DNA from: an uncultured Ruminococcus sp.
Lineage (GTDB): Bacteria; Bacillota; Clostridia; Oscillospirales; Ruminococcaceae
Length of the DNA: 7,590 nt
Direction: 5' to 3'
Assembly: GCA_947175005.1 (NCBI GenBank)
Contig: CAMWLD010000103.1
Span: 1 to 7,590, forward strand
The position numbers and the translations under genes are program-made. Positions 1-5,509 of this stretch are shown one piece after another (the first letter of the stretch is position 1; the number at the start of each line of letters is the position of its first letter). The notes under the pieces were generated by a model that made no database searches, had not been told where the DNA came from, and worked only from the letters and a program-made list of their open reading frames with translations.

Positions 1-3
1 GTT

Positions 4-42
4 TAATTAATAATTAATAATTAATAATTAATAATTAATAAT
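4..42. repeat. 7-bp AT tandem repeat (TAATTAA x 5.6)
   Basis: Five perfect consecutive copies of TAATTAA (4-10, 11-17, 18-24, 25-31, 32-38) are followed by a partial TAAT. The tract holds only A and T and lies about 60 bp upstream of the first small gene. Such a run can vary in copy number by slippage and can act as an AT-rich upstream element. No function is shown by the sequence, and the array may begin before the window. Confidence 0.9.
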
Positions 43-104
43 GATTTTAGGTTGCCGGTAAATGACGGTTGGAATTTTTTATTTGCTGTTATGGGGGTGT
101 TGGT

Positions 105-272
105 TTGGGCGCTGCGGATATTATTGCGGTTATTGTTATTATTGCGCTGCTTGTTTGTGCTGTGAGATATTGGGTTTTGAGGAAAAAGGGCTGCGGGGGG
201 TGTGGCGGCTGCGGCGGTTGCAGTGGCTGTGGAGATGACTGCGAAAAGAATTGGGAGTGCAAAAGGCAATAA
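105..272 (+). CDS. FeoB-associated Cys-rich membrane protein
   Basis: This is a 55-aa protein when read from TTG at 105. It has one hydrophobic membrane segment (about residues 5-20, rich in I/V/A/L), a short basic stretch (RKK, 26-28), then a Cys/Gly tail CGGCGGCGGCSGC (30-42) with two more Cys at 46 and 52. This order matches the FeoB-associated Cys-rich membrane protein family, which usually sits near FeoA/FeoB ferrous-iron transporters and is thought to help with iron or metal handling at the membrane. No feo gene is in the window; one could lie to the left. Start choice: the frame stays open to TTG at 69, but TTG 105 has a G-rich stretch (GGGGGTG, 93-99) at suitable distance and gives the MGAADII start and family-like length. 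The ATG at 91 is out of frame. The Cys tail is encoded by near-repeats of TGCGGCGGC. A terminator follows directly. The family is recognised; the exact role is inferred. Confidence 0.72.
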   Translation: MGAADIIAVIVIIALLVCAVRYWVLRKKGCGGCGGCGGCSGCGDDCEKNWECKRQ

Positions 273-301
273 AAAATCTCCCGTGAAATGGGAGATTTTT
301 T
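271..301. terminator. Bidirectional intrinsic terminator
   Basis: AAAAAATCTCCC (271-282) pairs perfectly with GGGAGATTTTTT (290-301) across a 7-nt loop. The outer A and T runs give a U-tract to transcripts from either strand. It overlaps the stop codon of the Cys-rich gene on the + strand and lies 40 bp past the stop of the LRR gene on the minus strand, so it should end both convergent transcripts. Confidence 0.9.
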
Positions 302-324
302 ATTGCGGGGATAAAATGGCGGGT

Positions 325-338
325 ATTTCCCGGGAAAT
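325..338. repeat. 14-bp perfect palindrome ATTTCCCGGGAAAT
   Basis: This self-complementary 14-mer has no loop and lies just past the stop of the LRR gene. It is followed within 25 bp by the bidirectional terminator. With no spacer it would fold poorly as an RNA hairpin, although a folded form could assist termination or protect the 3' end. It may be chance. Confidence 0.45.
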
Positions 339-341
339 GCA

Positions 342-1034
342 TTATTCCCTTTTCTCTATTTCAACGCCTTTTTCCTCTAAGGCGGCTATTTCGTCGGGGA
401 ATTTTTCGGCGGTCGTATTGGATATGATAAGGGTTTTTAGGCTGTTCATTTGAAGCAGGGGCGAGAGATCATCTGTGGGTGTGTCGTAGATGATGAGTCT
501 TTCGAGTTTGGGAAAGTCTGTCAGGGGGGAAAGGTCGGTTATTTCGGTGCAGCCGATATTCAGGGAGACAAGCGACTGCATTTGGGAAATGAAGTCTAAG
601 TTATTGATATGGCAATAGCTGACGTCCAGCTTTTCAAGCCCCGTAAGAGTGGATAAGACGGACAGGTCGGAAAGCTCTGTGCAGTTTTCATATTCGGACA
701 GAATGGCGGCCTTGTCTATGGCATCTTTTGCTGCGGGGTCGGCGGCATTGCCTATGGTGAGATTGTCTGCGGCATTATTGCCAACGGCTGCATTTGCTGC
801 GGCTTCTTTAAAGGGGGTGATCTTCAGGGAGGTAAGACGGGGGAGTTTTGCAAGATTATCCAATCCGTCCTCGGTCATGAGTGTGAGAGAAAGCTCGGAA
901 ACGCCTGTGTTGTAGAAATCTCCGTCAATTTTAACGGTGTTTTCGCTGACGCTCTTTGCAATAAAATTCACCGCTGCAAACAGCGCTATCAATGCGGCAA
1001 GCACCGCTAAAGCCTCGACAGCTCTTTTTTTCAA
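342..1034 (-). CDS. Membrane-anchored leucine-rich-repeat protein
   Basis: This 230-aa protein has a basic start (MKKR) and one hydrophobic segment (about 5-27) that could be a signal anchor or uncleaved signal peptide, so the rest is probably outside the cell. Residues 45-75 and 121-208 carry internalin-like repeats of about 22 residues, with patterns such as LEKLDVSYCHINNLDFIS, LVSLNIGCTEITDLSPL and LERLIIYDTPTDDLSPL. Repeats of this type form a curved scaffold for protein binding. An Ala/Asn-rich stretch (about 77-111) interrupts the array and looks like a low-complexity insertion. The protein is small for the family and has no LPXTG or other cell-wall anchor. The start is TTG 1034, supported by GAAAGGAAG nine bases upstream. 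A predicted promoter lies at 1077-1105 and the bidirectional terminator follows, so it is probably a single-gene unit. The LRR fold is clear; the binding partner is unknown. Confidence 0.8.
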   Translation of the reverse strand: MKKRAVEALAVLAALIALFAAVNFIAKSVSENTVKIDGDFYNTGVSELSLTLMTEDGLDNLAKLPRLTSLKITPFKEAAANAAVGNNAADNLTIGNAADPAAKDAIDKAAILSEYENCTELSDLSVLSTLTGLEKLDVSYCHINNLDFISQMQSLVSLNIGCTEITDLSPLTDFPKLERLIIYDTPTDDLSPLLQMNSLKTLIISNTTAEKFPDEIAALEEKGVEIEKRE

Positions 1035-1076
1035 GCGTTTCTACTTCCTTTCGTGGGGGATAGGCGTTTTTTTATG

Positions 1077-1105
1077 ATTATAACACTGCTTTAAATTTTG
1101 TTTGC
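1077..1105 (-). promoter_or_regulatory. Predicted promoter of the LRR gene
   Basis: On the minus strand, TGTTATAAT (1085-1077) is a consensus extended -10 element (TGnTATAAT). The region 17-18 bp upstream (TGCAAA or GCAAAC) is only a weak -35, which is common for extended -10 promoters. Transcription would begin near 1070, about 35 bp before the start codon. The site overlaps the end of the cryptic 26-codon ORF. Confidence 0.6.
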
Positions 1106-1171
1106 ACGCCCGGTCAGCCAATTGTATGCCTCATCTTCGTTTAATATGTGTGGGGCTTTGGCAGTGCCCAT
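1091..1171 (-). CDS. Cryptic 26-aa ORF, possible gene remnant
   Basis: The minus-strand frame from ATG 1171 encodes a 26-aa hydrophilic peptide beginning MGTAKAPHILNEDEAYNW and ending in TAA. The frame is open for 14 further codons upstream, back to 1213, after a TAA. The composition (Trp, Tyr, acidic and basic residues) looks protein-like rather than like a random AT-rich frame. The best ribosome binding site, AAAGAGGT at 1203-1196, is not placed for this start. It serves ATG 1188 in another frame, which gives a four-codon peptide MQIL followed by TAA at 1174; the ATG at 1171 is two bases after that stop. This could be reinitiation after a mini-ORF, a frameshifted gene, or the tail of a decayed gene. 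No family is recognised. Confidence 0.3.
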   Translation of the reverse strand: MGTAKAPHILNEDEAYNWLTGRANKI

Positions 1172-1230
1172 ATTTATAGAATTTGCATAATATTTACCTC
1201 TTTGATTGTTGCGTTATAAAAAATGTTGCT

Positions 1231-1458
1231 TTATTTATTTCTTTTTTTAATATAAAATATTAATGGTATCAATCCCAAAATCCCCAATATTCCGTATATT
1301 GACACAGAGTTAAAAGCGATTGCAGCTATTATTATTGATAAGATAAATAACGACAATATAATTAGCTTTATACTTTTAAACTTTATTGCAAAACCTAATG
1401 TAATAAAAAGTATGAAAAAAATAATATTAAAAATCATCATAAAATATGACATCTCCAA
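1231..1458 (-). CDS. Small AT-rich membrane protein, hypothetical
   Basis: A protein of up to 75 aa with three hydrophobic segments (about 5-27, 29-49 and 53-71), ending in the basic tail KKRNK, which would sit in the cytoplasm by the positive-inside rule. The residues are mostly I, L, F and S, encoded by very AT-rich codons unlike the GC-richer methyltransferase gene just upstream. The longest reading starts at TTG 1458, but ATG 1452 (MSYFMM) or ATG 1440 are alternatives. A GGAG lies directly before 1452, too close for that start and about 12 bases from 1440, so the start is unsettled. It begins 21 bp after the methyltransferase stop on the same strand with no terminator between, so it could be cotranscribed. 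No family is recognised. The base composition suggests acquired DNA. It might be non-coding, since AT-rich DNA readily yields hydrophobic ORFs, but the regular three-helix layout favours a real gene. Confidence 0.5.
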   Translation of the reverse strand: MEMSYFMMIFNIIFFILFITLGFAIKFKSIKLIILSLFILSIIIAAIAFNSVSIYGILGILGLIPLIFYIKKRNK

Positions 1459-1479
1459 TATATTATGCGGAGGGAAAGA

Positions 1480-2589
1480 TCAGTAGCTGAACAATTGGCA
1501 TTTTATCATACCGTTATAGAGCTTGCGGCGTTTCCGTGCCTGTTTGCCGAAAAACTGCTCGAAATCCTCGTGGGGGGAGATTATGGCGCAGGGGTGCTCC
1601 TTATCCGCAAGGAAAACCCTGCCCATTGTACGGTAAAGCTCTTCCGCTTCCTTCAGTTCCAGCATTCGCTCGCCGTAGGGCGGGTTGCAGACGGTAAGGG
1701 TATTCGGTTTGTTTTCATAGCTGCGTATGTCCGCCTGCTCTATGCGGATTCGGTTCTTGACCCCTGCGGCGGTGCAGTTTTTGATAGCAAGGGCAACGCT
1801 GTCGGGGTCGATATCATAGCCGTAGGCGTAAAAATCGCTGTCACGGATAATGCTGTCCATGGCACGGGCACGCTCCTGCTGCCATATTTCCGTGGGTATC
1901 TGTTTCCACCTTTCGGCGGCAAAGGTGCGCTTGAGACCGGGGGCTATGTTCAGCGCTTTATAGGCGGCTTCAATAAGGAATGTTCCGCTGCCGCAGAAGG
2001 GGTCGCAGAAGATAGTATCACGCTTTACCATGGCAATGTCAACAATTCCTGCGGCGAGAGTTTCCTTAATGGGGGCGGCGTTGGAGGTCTTGCGGTAGCC
2101 CCGTTTATGCAACCCTGCCCCGGAGGTGTCGAGATACAGGGAAACTTCGTCCTTTAAAATGTTGAACTGGAGCTGGTGCACTGCGCCTGTTTCCTCCATA
2201 AAGCCCACGTTATAGGCGTCCCCTAAGCGGTCGGCGGCTGCCTTTTTGATTATGGACTGGCAGGCGGGGACGCTGGAAAGTTTGGAGGACAGCGAATGCC
2301 CTTTTACGGGGAATGCGTCCTGCTTGCCTATGAAATTTTCCAGGGGGATCGCTTTTACGCCCTCGAAAAGGTCGTCAAAGGTATATGCCTTGAACCTTGC
2401 CAGCTGTATCTGTACCCTTTCGGCTGTGGCAAGGCAGAGATTGGCTCGGGGGATAAGCTCCGTGCCGCCCTCAAAGGTAACTCTGCCGTCGGTTACGGTG
2501 ATATTTTCGCCGCCTATCCGCGTTGCTTCAAATTTCAGTGTTTTTTCTATGCCGAAGTGGCAGGGGCAGCTTAGGGTGAGTTTGTCCAT
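1480..2589 (-). CDS. rlmL: THUMP-domain 23S rRNA (guanine-N2) methyltransferase
   Basis: This 369-aa cytoplasmic enzyme is predicted to transfer methyl from S-adenosylmethionine to the exocyclic amine of a guanine in 23S rRNA. By family it should act at m2G2445, as do the N-terminal half of E. coli RlmL and B. subtilis YpsC. The N-terminal part (about 1-155) is the ferredoxin-like/THUMP RNA-binding region. A linking motif DTSGAGLHKRGYR follows (155-167). The Rossmann methyltransferase domain then shows the SAM-binding motif DPFCGSGTFLIEAA (196-209), the acidic YGYDIDPDSV strand (256-265) and the catalytic NPPYGER (302-308). The length fits the stand-alone Firmicutes form without a second methyltransferase domain. 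Start choice: ATG 2589 has GGAG six bases upstream and gives the family-like MDKLTL start. ATG 2601, four codons earlier, has no ribosome binding site. It lies 69 bp after the PBP stop with no visible terminator, so the two are probably cotranscribed. The family is certain; the exact target base is from homology. Confidence 0.93.
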   Translation of the reverse strand: MDKLTLSCPCHFGIEKTLKFEATRIGGENITVTDGRVTFEGGTELIPRANLCLATAERVQIQLARFKAYTFDDLFEGVKAIPLENFIGKQDAFPVKGHSLSSKLSSVPACQSIIKKAAADRLGDAYNVGFMEETGAVHQLQFNILKDEVSLYLDTSGAGLHKRGYRKTSNAAPIKETLAAGIVDIAMVKRDTIFCDPFCGSGTFLIEAAYKALNIAPGLKRTFAAERWKQIPTEIWQQERARAMDSIIRDSDFYAYGYDIDPDSVALAIKNCTAAGVKNRIRIEQADIRSYENKPNTLTVCNPPYGERMLELKEAEELYRTMGRVFLADKEHPCAIISPHEDFEQFFGKQARKRRKLYNGMIKCQLFSY

Positions 2590-2658
2590 TTGGTTCTCCA
2601 TTCATAGCGGTTGAATTCGTTTGCTTTGTTTGCGGCTGTGAGGGGCGGTGTTTCCTGC

Positions 2659-4977
2659 TTAGTTCCCTGCGAGTGCTGCTGCGGCGTTTTCCGGGTTGTT
2701 ATCGCCGTTTAAAAGCTCGTTTGTCAGTTCGTCTATGTCGATAAGATCGGCGGCTATGGTGGTGGTTACAGGCTCGATATTTTTATCGCTTATGGAAAAT
2801 CCGCCGCATTTAGTGCACACGGGAGGGGTATTGGTGGACTTATAATAGCCCTGGTTAAAGGTGGGGCATGAGCCGCTGGCGATCATGCCTGTATTGGAGC
2901 AGAAATATAGCTGCTTTACGCTTTCGCACTCGGGGAATTCGGTTTTTGTGCCCTGCTCGGCTATGTCGCCGAAGATGTTTTTCCAAAGCTGGGCGGTGCT
3001 GTAATATGTGCCCGAAGCCACGGTGCGGTAATCCTCATAGCCGTACCACACGCCGCTGACATAGTCGGGAGTGCAGCATACGAACCAGTTGTCACGCCAT
3101 TCCTGGGAGGTGCCTGTTTTGCCCACTACGGGAACGTTTTCCAGCTTTGCCGCTCTGCCCGTGCCGTTAGGTCCTTCAACTACCTGCTGCATGAGCTTGT
3201 TCATTACATAGGCGGATTCCTCGCTGATCGACTGTATGGGGGTGTATTTATGCTGCAATACCACTTCTCCCGCAGGGTCCTGTACATAGGTGTAAGAGGC
3301 AGGTGAGAAGTATTTGCCGCCGTTGCCGAACACCTGATATGCCGCTACCAGTTCCCTTACGGTAACGCCTTCTGTAAGAGCGCCTACGGACATGGGGGAC
3401 AGGTCGGCGTCCTGGGCTTTGAGGGTGGAAAAACGGAATTTGTTCTGCACAAATTCAAAGACATTTCCCGAGCCTGCCGCCTGGACAAGCCTTGCGGAAA
3501 CGGTGTTAAGAGAGCGCTGGAGAGCCTGGAAGGTAAAATACGAATTTCCGCTCCAGACGTTGCTGCGGCTGGAGGAACTGTAGTTGGTAGGCCATTTTCT
3601 TGTATGCCCTGGGTTGTTTTCGTCGGGTATCTCTATGGGCAGGTCGGAATGAATGGTTGACCAGGTGATAAGGTTATGCTCGATAGAATATCCGTAGCCT
3701 GCCACGGGCTTGAAGCTGGAACCGGGCTGACGGGGGGACATGGTGGCGTGGTTCCAGATATTGGAGCCTGCCTTTTCGCCGATACCGCCTACAACTGCAA
3801 GGACGTTTCCCGTATAGTCCATTGCCACAAAGGCGGACTGGGGCGGGTCGTTAAGGAGGGTGCTTGAAAAGGTGGTGTAATCACGGTATTTTGCTTCAAG
3901 CTCCTCCTGCATTTCAATGTCAATGGGGGTGTAGATAGTGTAGCCGCCGTTATAGAGCATATCGTTGGCTTCCTGCCAGGTAACGCCGTAGAGGTCGGAA
4001 AGGTCGTTTGTAACGTCCCTTATGACCATATCTATATACCAGTTCTGGATATCGTCGGGGTTATCCTCCTGGGAGGGATCGTAGAAATGAAGCTCCTCCG
4101 CAAGAGCGTTTTCATACTGCTGCTTTGATATGGAGGCATTATTGTACATGGCGCGCAGCACAAGGCTTTGACGTTCCTTGTTGCGCTCGGGATTTACTCT
4201 GGGGTTAAGGGCTTCGGGGCTTTTGGGGATAGCCGCAAGGCAGGCTGCCTCCGCAAGGTCAAGCTCGGAAACATCCTTGCCGAAATATTTAAGGCTGGCT
4301 GCCTGTATGCCCGAGGTGTTTCCGCCGAAACCGATACAGTTAAGGTAAGCCTCCAGTATATCGTCCTTGTCACGGTATTTTTCAAGGTCCGAGGCGCGGA
4401 AAATCTCACGCATTTTTCTGTCCCAGCGGTCGTCGTCATCGCCTGTGACGTTCTTTACAAGCTGCTGGGTTATGGTAGAACCGCCCTGTTTGCTTCCATA
4501 GAGCGCTTCGCCTGTAAGCAGGTTGACAAATGCACCGAAGGTACGCTTCCAGTCAACGCCTGCGTGCTCGTAAAAACGCTCGTCCTCGATATATACGAAT
4601 GCGTCGCGGACATGGCGGGGGATACGCTCGATAGACACGGGGATTCTGTCGGCGGCGCGGCTTATATTGGTAAGCTCTACCTCCTGCCCGTCCTCGTCAT
4701 AGCCGTAGATAAAGGTGGTGTAAGCAAGATCGAGGCTTTCAAGGTCGATATCTATGGGGGTATTTTCCCTGAACTGCATTACATACACCGTCAGCGCCGC
4801 TGCGATTATGGACACGCTTATTACCGCTATCAGAATAAGCGACAGCAGCACCATGCCTATTATGGTAAGGGTCTTGCGGATAGGCCCTTTCTTTTTGCGC
4901 CTGCGCTTTTTCTTATGATTCGGAGCGCCTTCGGGTCTTGCATGAGCCGCTTGCTGCTCGTTTCTTTCGTTTTTCAT
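2659..4977 (-). CDS. Class A penicillin-binding protein (transglycosylase/transpeptidase)
   Basis: This 772-aa bifunctional cell-wall synthase polymerises lipid II into glycan strands and cross-links the stem peptides at the outer face of the membrane. A highly basic cytoplasmic tail (KKKRRRKKK at 22-30) precedes one membrane helix (about 36-66). The GT51 glycosyltransferase domain (about 85-290) shows EDERFYEHAG (131-140), whose Glu131 is the expected catalytic residue, then GGSTITQQLVKN (165-176). The transpeptidase domain (about 380-670) shows all three penicillin-binding motifs: SSFK (420-423, nucleophile Ser420), SLN (489-491) and KTGT (620-623). A Cys-containing tail follows (Cys684, 693, 704 and CTKC 721-724), ending Asn/Ala-rich. 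ATG 4977 has AAGGAG seven bases upstream. The gene has a long predicted leader and reads on into the methyltransferase gene. All catalytic motifs are intact. It corresponds to the PBP1a/PonA group; which paralogue cannot be told here. Confidence 0.97.
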   Translation of the reverse strand: MKNERNEQQAAHARPEGAPNHKKKRRRKKKGPIRKTLTIIGMVLLSLILIAVISVSIIAAALTVYVMQFRENTPIDIDLESLDLAYTTFIYGYDEDGQEVELTNISRAADRIPVSIERIPRHVRDAFVYIEDERFYEHAGVDWKRTFGAFVNLLTGEALYGSKQGGSTITQQLVKNVTGDDDDRWDRKMREIFRASDLEKYRDKDDILEAYLNCIGFGGNTSGIQAASLKYFGKDVSELDLAEAACLAAIPKSPEALNPRVNPERNKERQSLVLRAMYNNASISKQQYENALAEELHFYDPSQEDNPDDIQNWYIDMVIRDVTNDLSDLYGVTWQEANDMLYNGGYTIYTPIDIEMQEELEAKYRDYTTFSSTLLNDPPQSAFVAMDYTGNVLAVVGGIGEKAGSNIWNHATMSPRQPGSSFKPVAGYGYSIEHNLITWSTIHSDLPIEIPDENNPGHTRKWPTNYSSSSRSNVWSGNSYFTFQALQRSLNTVSARLVQAAGSGNVFEFVQNKFRFSTLKAQDADLSPMSVGALTEGVTVRELVAAYQVFGNGGKYFSPASYTYVQDPAGEVVLQHKYTPIQSISEESAYVMNKLMQQVVEGPNGTGRAAKLENVPVVGKTGTSQEWRDNWFVCCTPDYVSGVWYGYEDYRTVASGTYYSTAQLWKNIFGDIAEQGTKTEFPECESVKQLYFCSNTGMIASGSCPTFNQGYYKSTNTPPVCTKCGGFSISDKNIEPVTTTIAADLIDIDELTNELLNGDNNPENAAAALAGN

Positions 4978-5180
4978 TTTGATTCTCCTTTTGCTTTGGC
5001 AACCGGCAGGCGGCAGTATTTTGCCGTGCTGCTTTCATTGCGCTTCGGTCGTATCGTTTTGGGGAATGCTTTTAAATAATAATATCCTATCAATGTATCA
5101 TTATTAAGGAACTGCCTATCAAAGATTTTTCCTTCGAGGGCAAAATGCCCATGTTTGAGGGAAAATCCGCCTATAGCCAT
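4974..5180 (-). repeat. Leader element of the PBP gene, with 68-codon ORF
   Basis: Between the predicted PBP promoter and its start codon lies a block readable as a 68-codon minus-strand ORF (MAIGGFSLKHGH... to ...VAKAKGESK). Its TGA overlaps the PBP ATG as ATGA, and its last codons (KAKGE) contain the AAGGAG that serves PBP. No ribosome binding site precedes ATG 5180. From memory, and unchecked, near-identical translations turn up as spurious small ORFs ahead of unrelated genes in Ruminococcus-type genomes, which would make this a dispersed leader repeat rather than a protein gene. The block carries a strong hairpin (5124-5167) and a second AT-rich one at about 5078-5106. A translationally coupled leader peptide is the alternative. 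Confidence 0.45.
5124..5167. repeat. Imperfect palindrome / leader hairpin
   Basis: GATTTTTCCTTCGA (5124-5137) pairs with TTTGAGGGAAAATC (5154-5167), allowing two G-T wobbles on the + strand (A-C mismatches in the minus-strand transcript) and one bulged T. Inside it GGGCA (5138-5142) pairs perfectly with TGCCC (5146-5150) around an AAA loop. It sits in the predicted 5' leader of the PBP transcript, about 150 bases before the start codon. The shape resembles REP/MITE-type mobile palindromes or a structured mRNA leader. There is no long U-tract directly after it on the minus strand, so it is not an obvious terminator or attenuator. Confidence 0.65.
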
Positions 5181-5211
5181 TGGTAAAATCAGCGTAATTA
5201 AAAGCGGTTTG

Positions 5212-5236
5212 ATAAGAGCTTCCTTAATACTCTTAT
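5212..5236. promoter_or_regulatory. Inverted repeat at the predicted PBP transcription start
   Basis: ATAAGAG (5212-5218) and CTCTTAT (5230-5236) are perfect 7-bp arms separated by 11 bases. The predicted start of transcription on the minus strand, some 6-8 bp past the -10 at 5242-5247, falls at the right arm. The repeat would form either a repressor operator or a hairpin at the very 5' end of the mRNA, which often stabilises transcripts. Which of these applies, if either, cannot be decided from sequence. Confidence 0.4.
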
Positions 5237-5241
5237 TTTAT

Positions 5242-5270
5242 ATGATACACTATATTCGGTTAAAAATCAA
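5242..5270 (-). promoter_or_regulatory. Predicted promoter of PBP - methyltransferase unit
   Basis: On the minus strand, TTGATT (5270-5265) and TATCAT (5247-5242) are separated by exactly 17 bp, a good sigma-A match (4/6 and 5/6). A second, overlapping candidate is TTGACA (5287-5282) with TTTAAC (5264-5259), also 17 bp apart. The two share a direct repeat ACTTGA 17 bp apart. Transcription would start near 5235, leaving a leader of about 260 nt before the PBP start. Confidence 0.55.
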
Positions 5271-5331
5271 GTACAATTTAGTGTCAAGTTGGTTACAATA
5301 TGAGATAGATTTGTAATATTTTGGTTTTTGG

Positions 5332-5348
5332 TTCGTCAATTTGACGAA
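5332..5348. promoter_or_regulatory. 17-bp perfect palindrome, probable operator
   Basis: TTCGTCAA (5332-5339) and TTGACGAA (5341-5348) are exact inverted arms around a single central T. This geometry is typical of a site bound by a dimeric helix-turn-helix regulator. It lies about 60 bp upstream of the predicted PBP -35 elements. No regulator gene is in the window. Each arm also contains TTGACG, which could serve as a -35 on either strand, but neither direction has a good -10 at 17 bp. Confidence 0.5.
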
Positions 5349-5410
5349 GATTAATAAAAATGTTAATTTAGGTTAATATTATGTTTTCAGATCTGCATTA
5401 TTGCCCGTAA

Positions 5411-5442
5411 AAATTAAATCGGGAAACGGTAAAGTTCCCCGA
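5411..5442 (-). terminator. Intrinsic terminator of the epimerase gene
   Basis: Read on the minus strand, TCGGGGAAC (5442-5434) pairs with GTTTCCCGA (5427-5419) across a 6-nt loop, with one G-U wobble. The tract TTTAATTTTT follows. On the + strand the same position is an A-C mismatch, so the structure favours termination of the minus-strand transcript. It lies 68 bp past the stop codon. Confidence 0.8.
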
Positions 5443-5509
5443 AAAAAGCTTTTTGAAATATGAGATCATGTAAAGAGGCTTGTCCGCAAATAAAGCGTTT
5501 TAAAGCACG

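Larger units (their letters stand above)
5181..5509. other. Non-coding gap between epimerase and PBP genes
   Basis: There is no credible gene in these 329 bases; stops are dense in all frames and the DNA is AT-rich. In minus-strand order it holds a 12-bp palindrome AAAAAGCTTTTT (5443-5454), the epimerase terminator (5411-5442), the 17-bp palindrome (5332-5348), a minor inverted pair TTACAA/TTGTAA (5293-5298, 5311-5316), the PBP promoter candidates, and the inverted repeat at the predicted transcription start. Confidence 0.7.

Noticed and set aside
21..342. Minus-strand and other-frame ORFs across the Cys-rich gene and terminator
   Set aside because: They run through the bidirectional terminator and consist of low-complexity Asn/Ala translations of the repeat DNA.
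1465..2157. Long + strand open frame opposite the methyltransferase gene
   Set aside because: It is antisense to a gene with clear SAM and NPPY motifs. Its translation has no recognisable domain and arises from the GC-rich codon pattern of the true gene.
2602..2658. Possible terminator between PBP and methyltransferase genes
   Set aside because: I found no stable hairpin with a T-run on the minus strand; the gap reads as an operon spacer.
4168..5079. 303-codon + strand open frame opposite the PBP N-terminus
   Set aside because: The minus strand carries the complete GT51 motifs over the same bases; the + frame has no family features or ribosome binding site of note.
5443..5454. 12-bp palindrome AAAAAGCTTTTT as a terminator or operator
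   Set aside because: Such A/T palindromes around HindIII sites are common by chance, and the adjacent 5411-5442 hairpin already explains termination.
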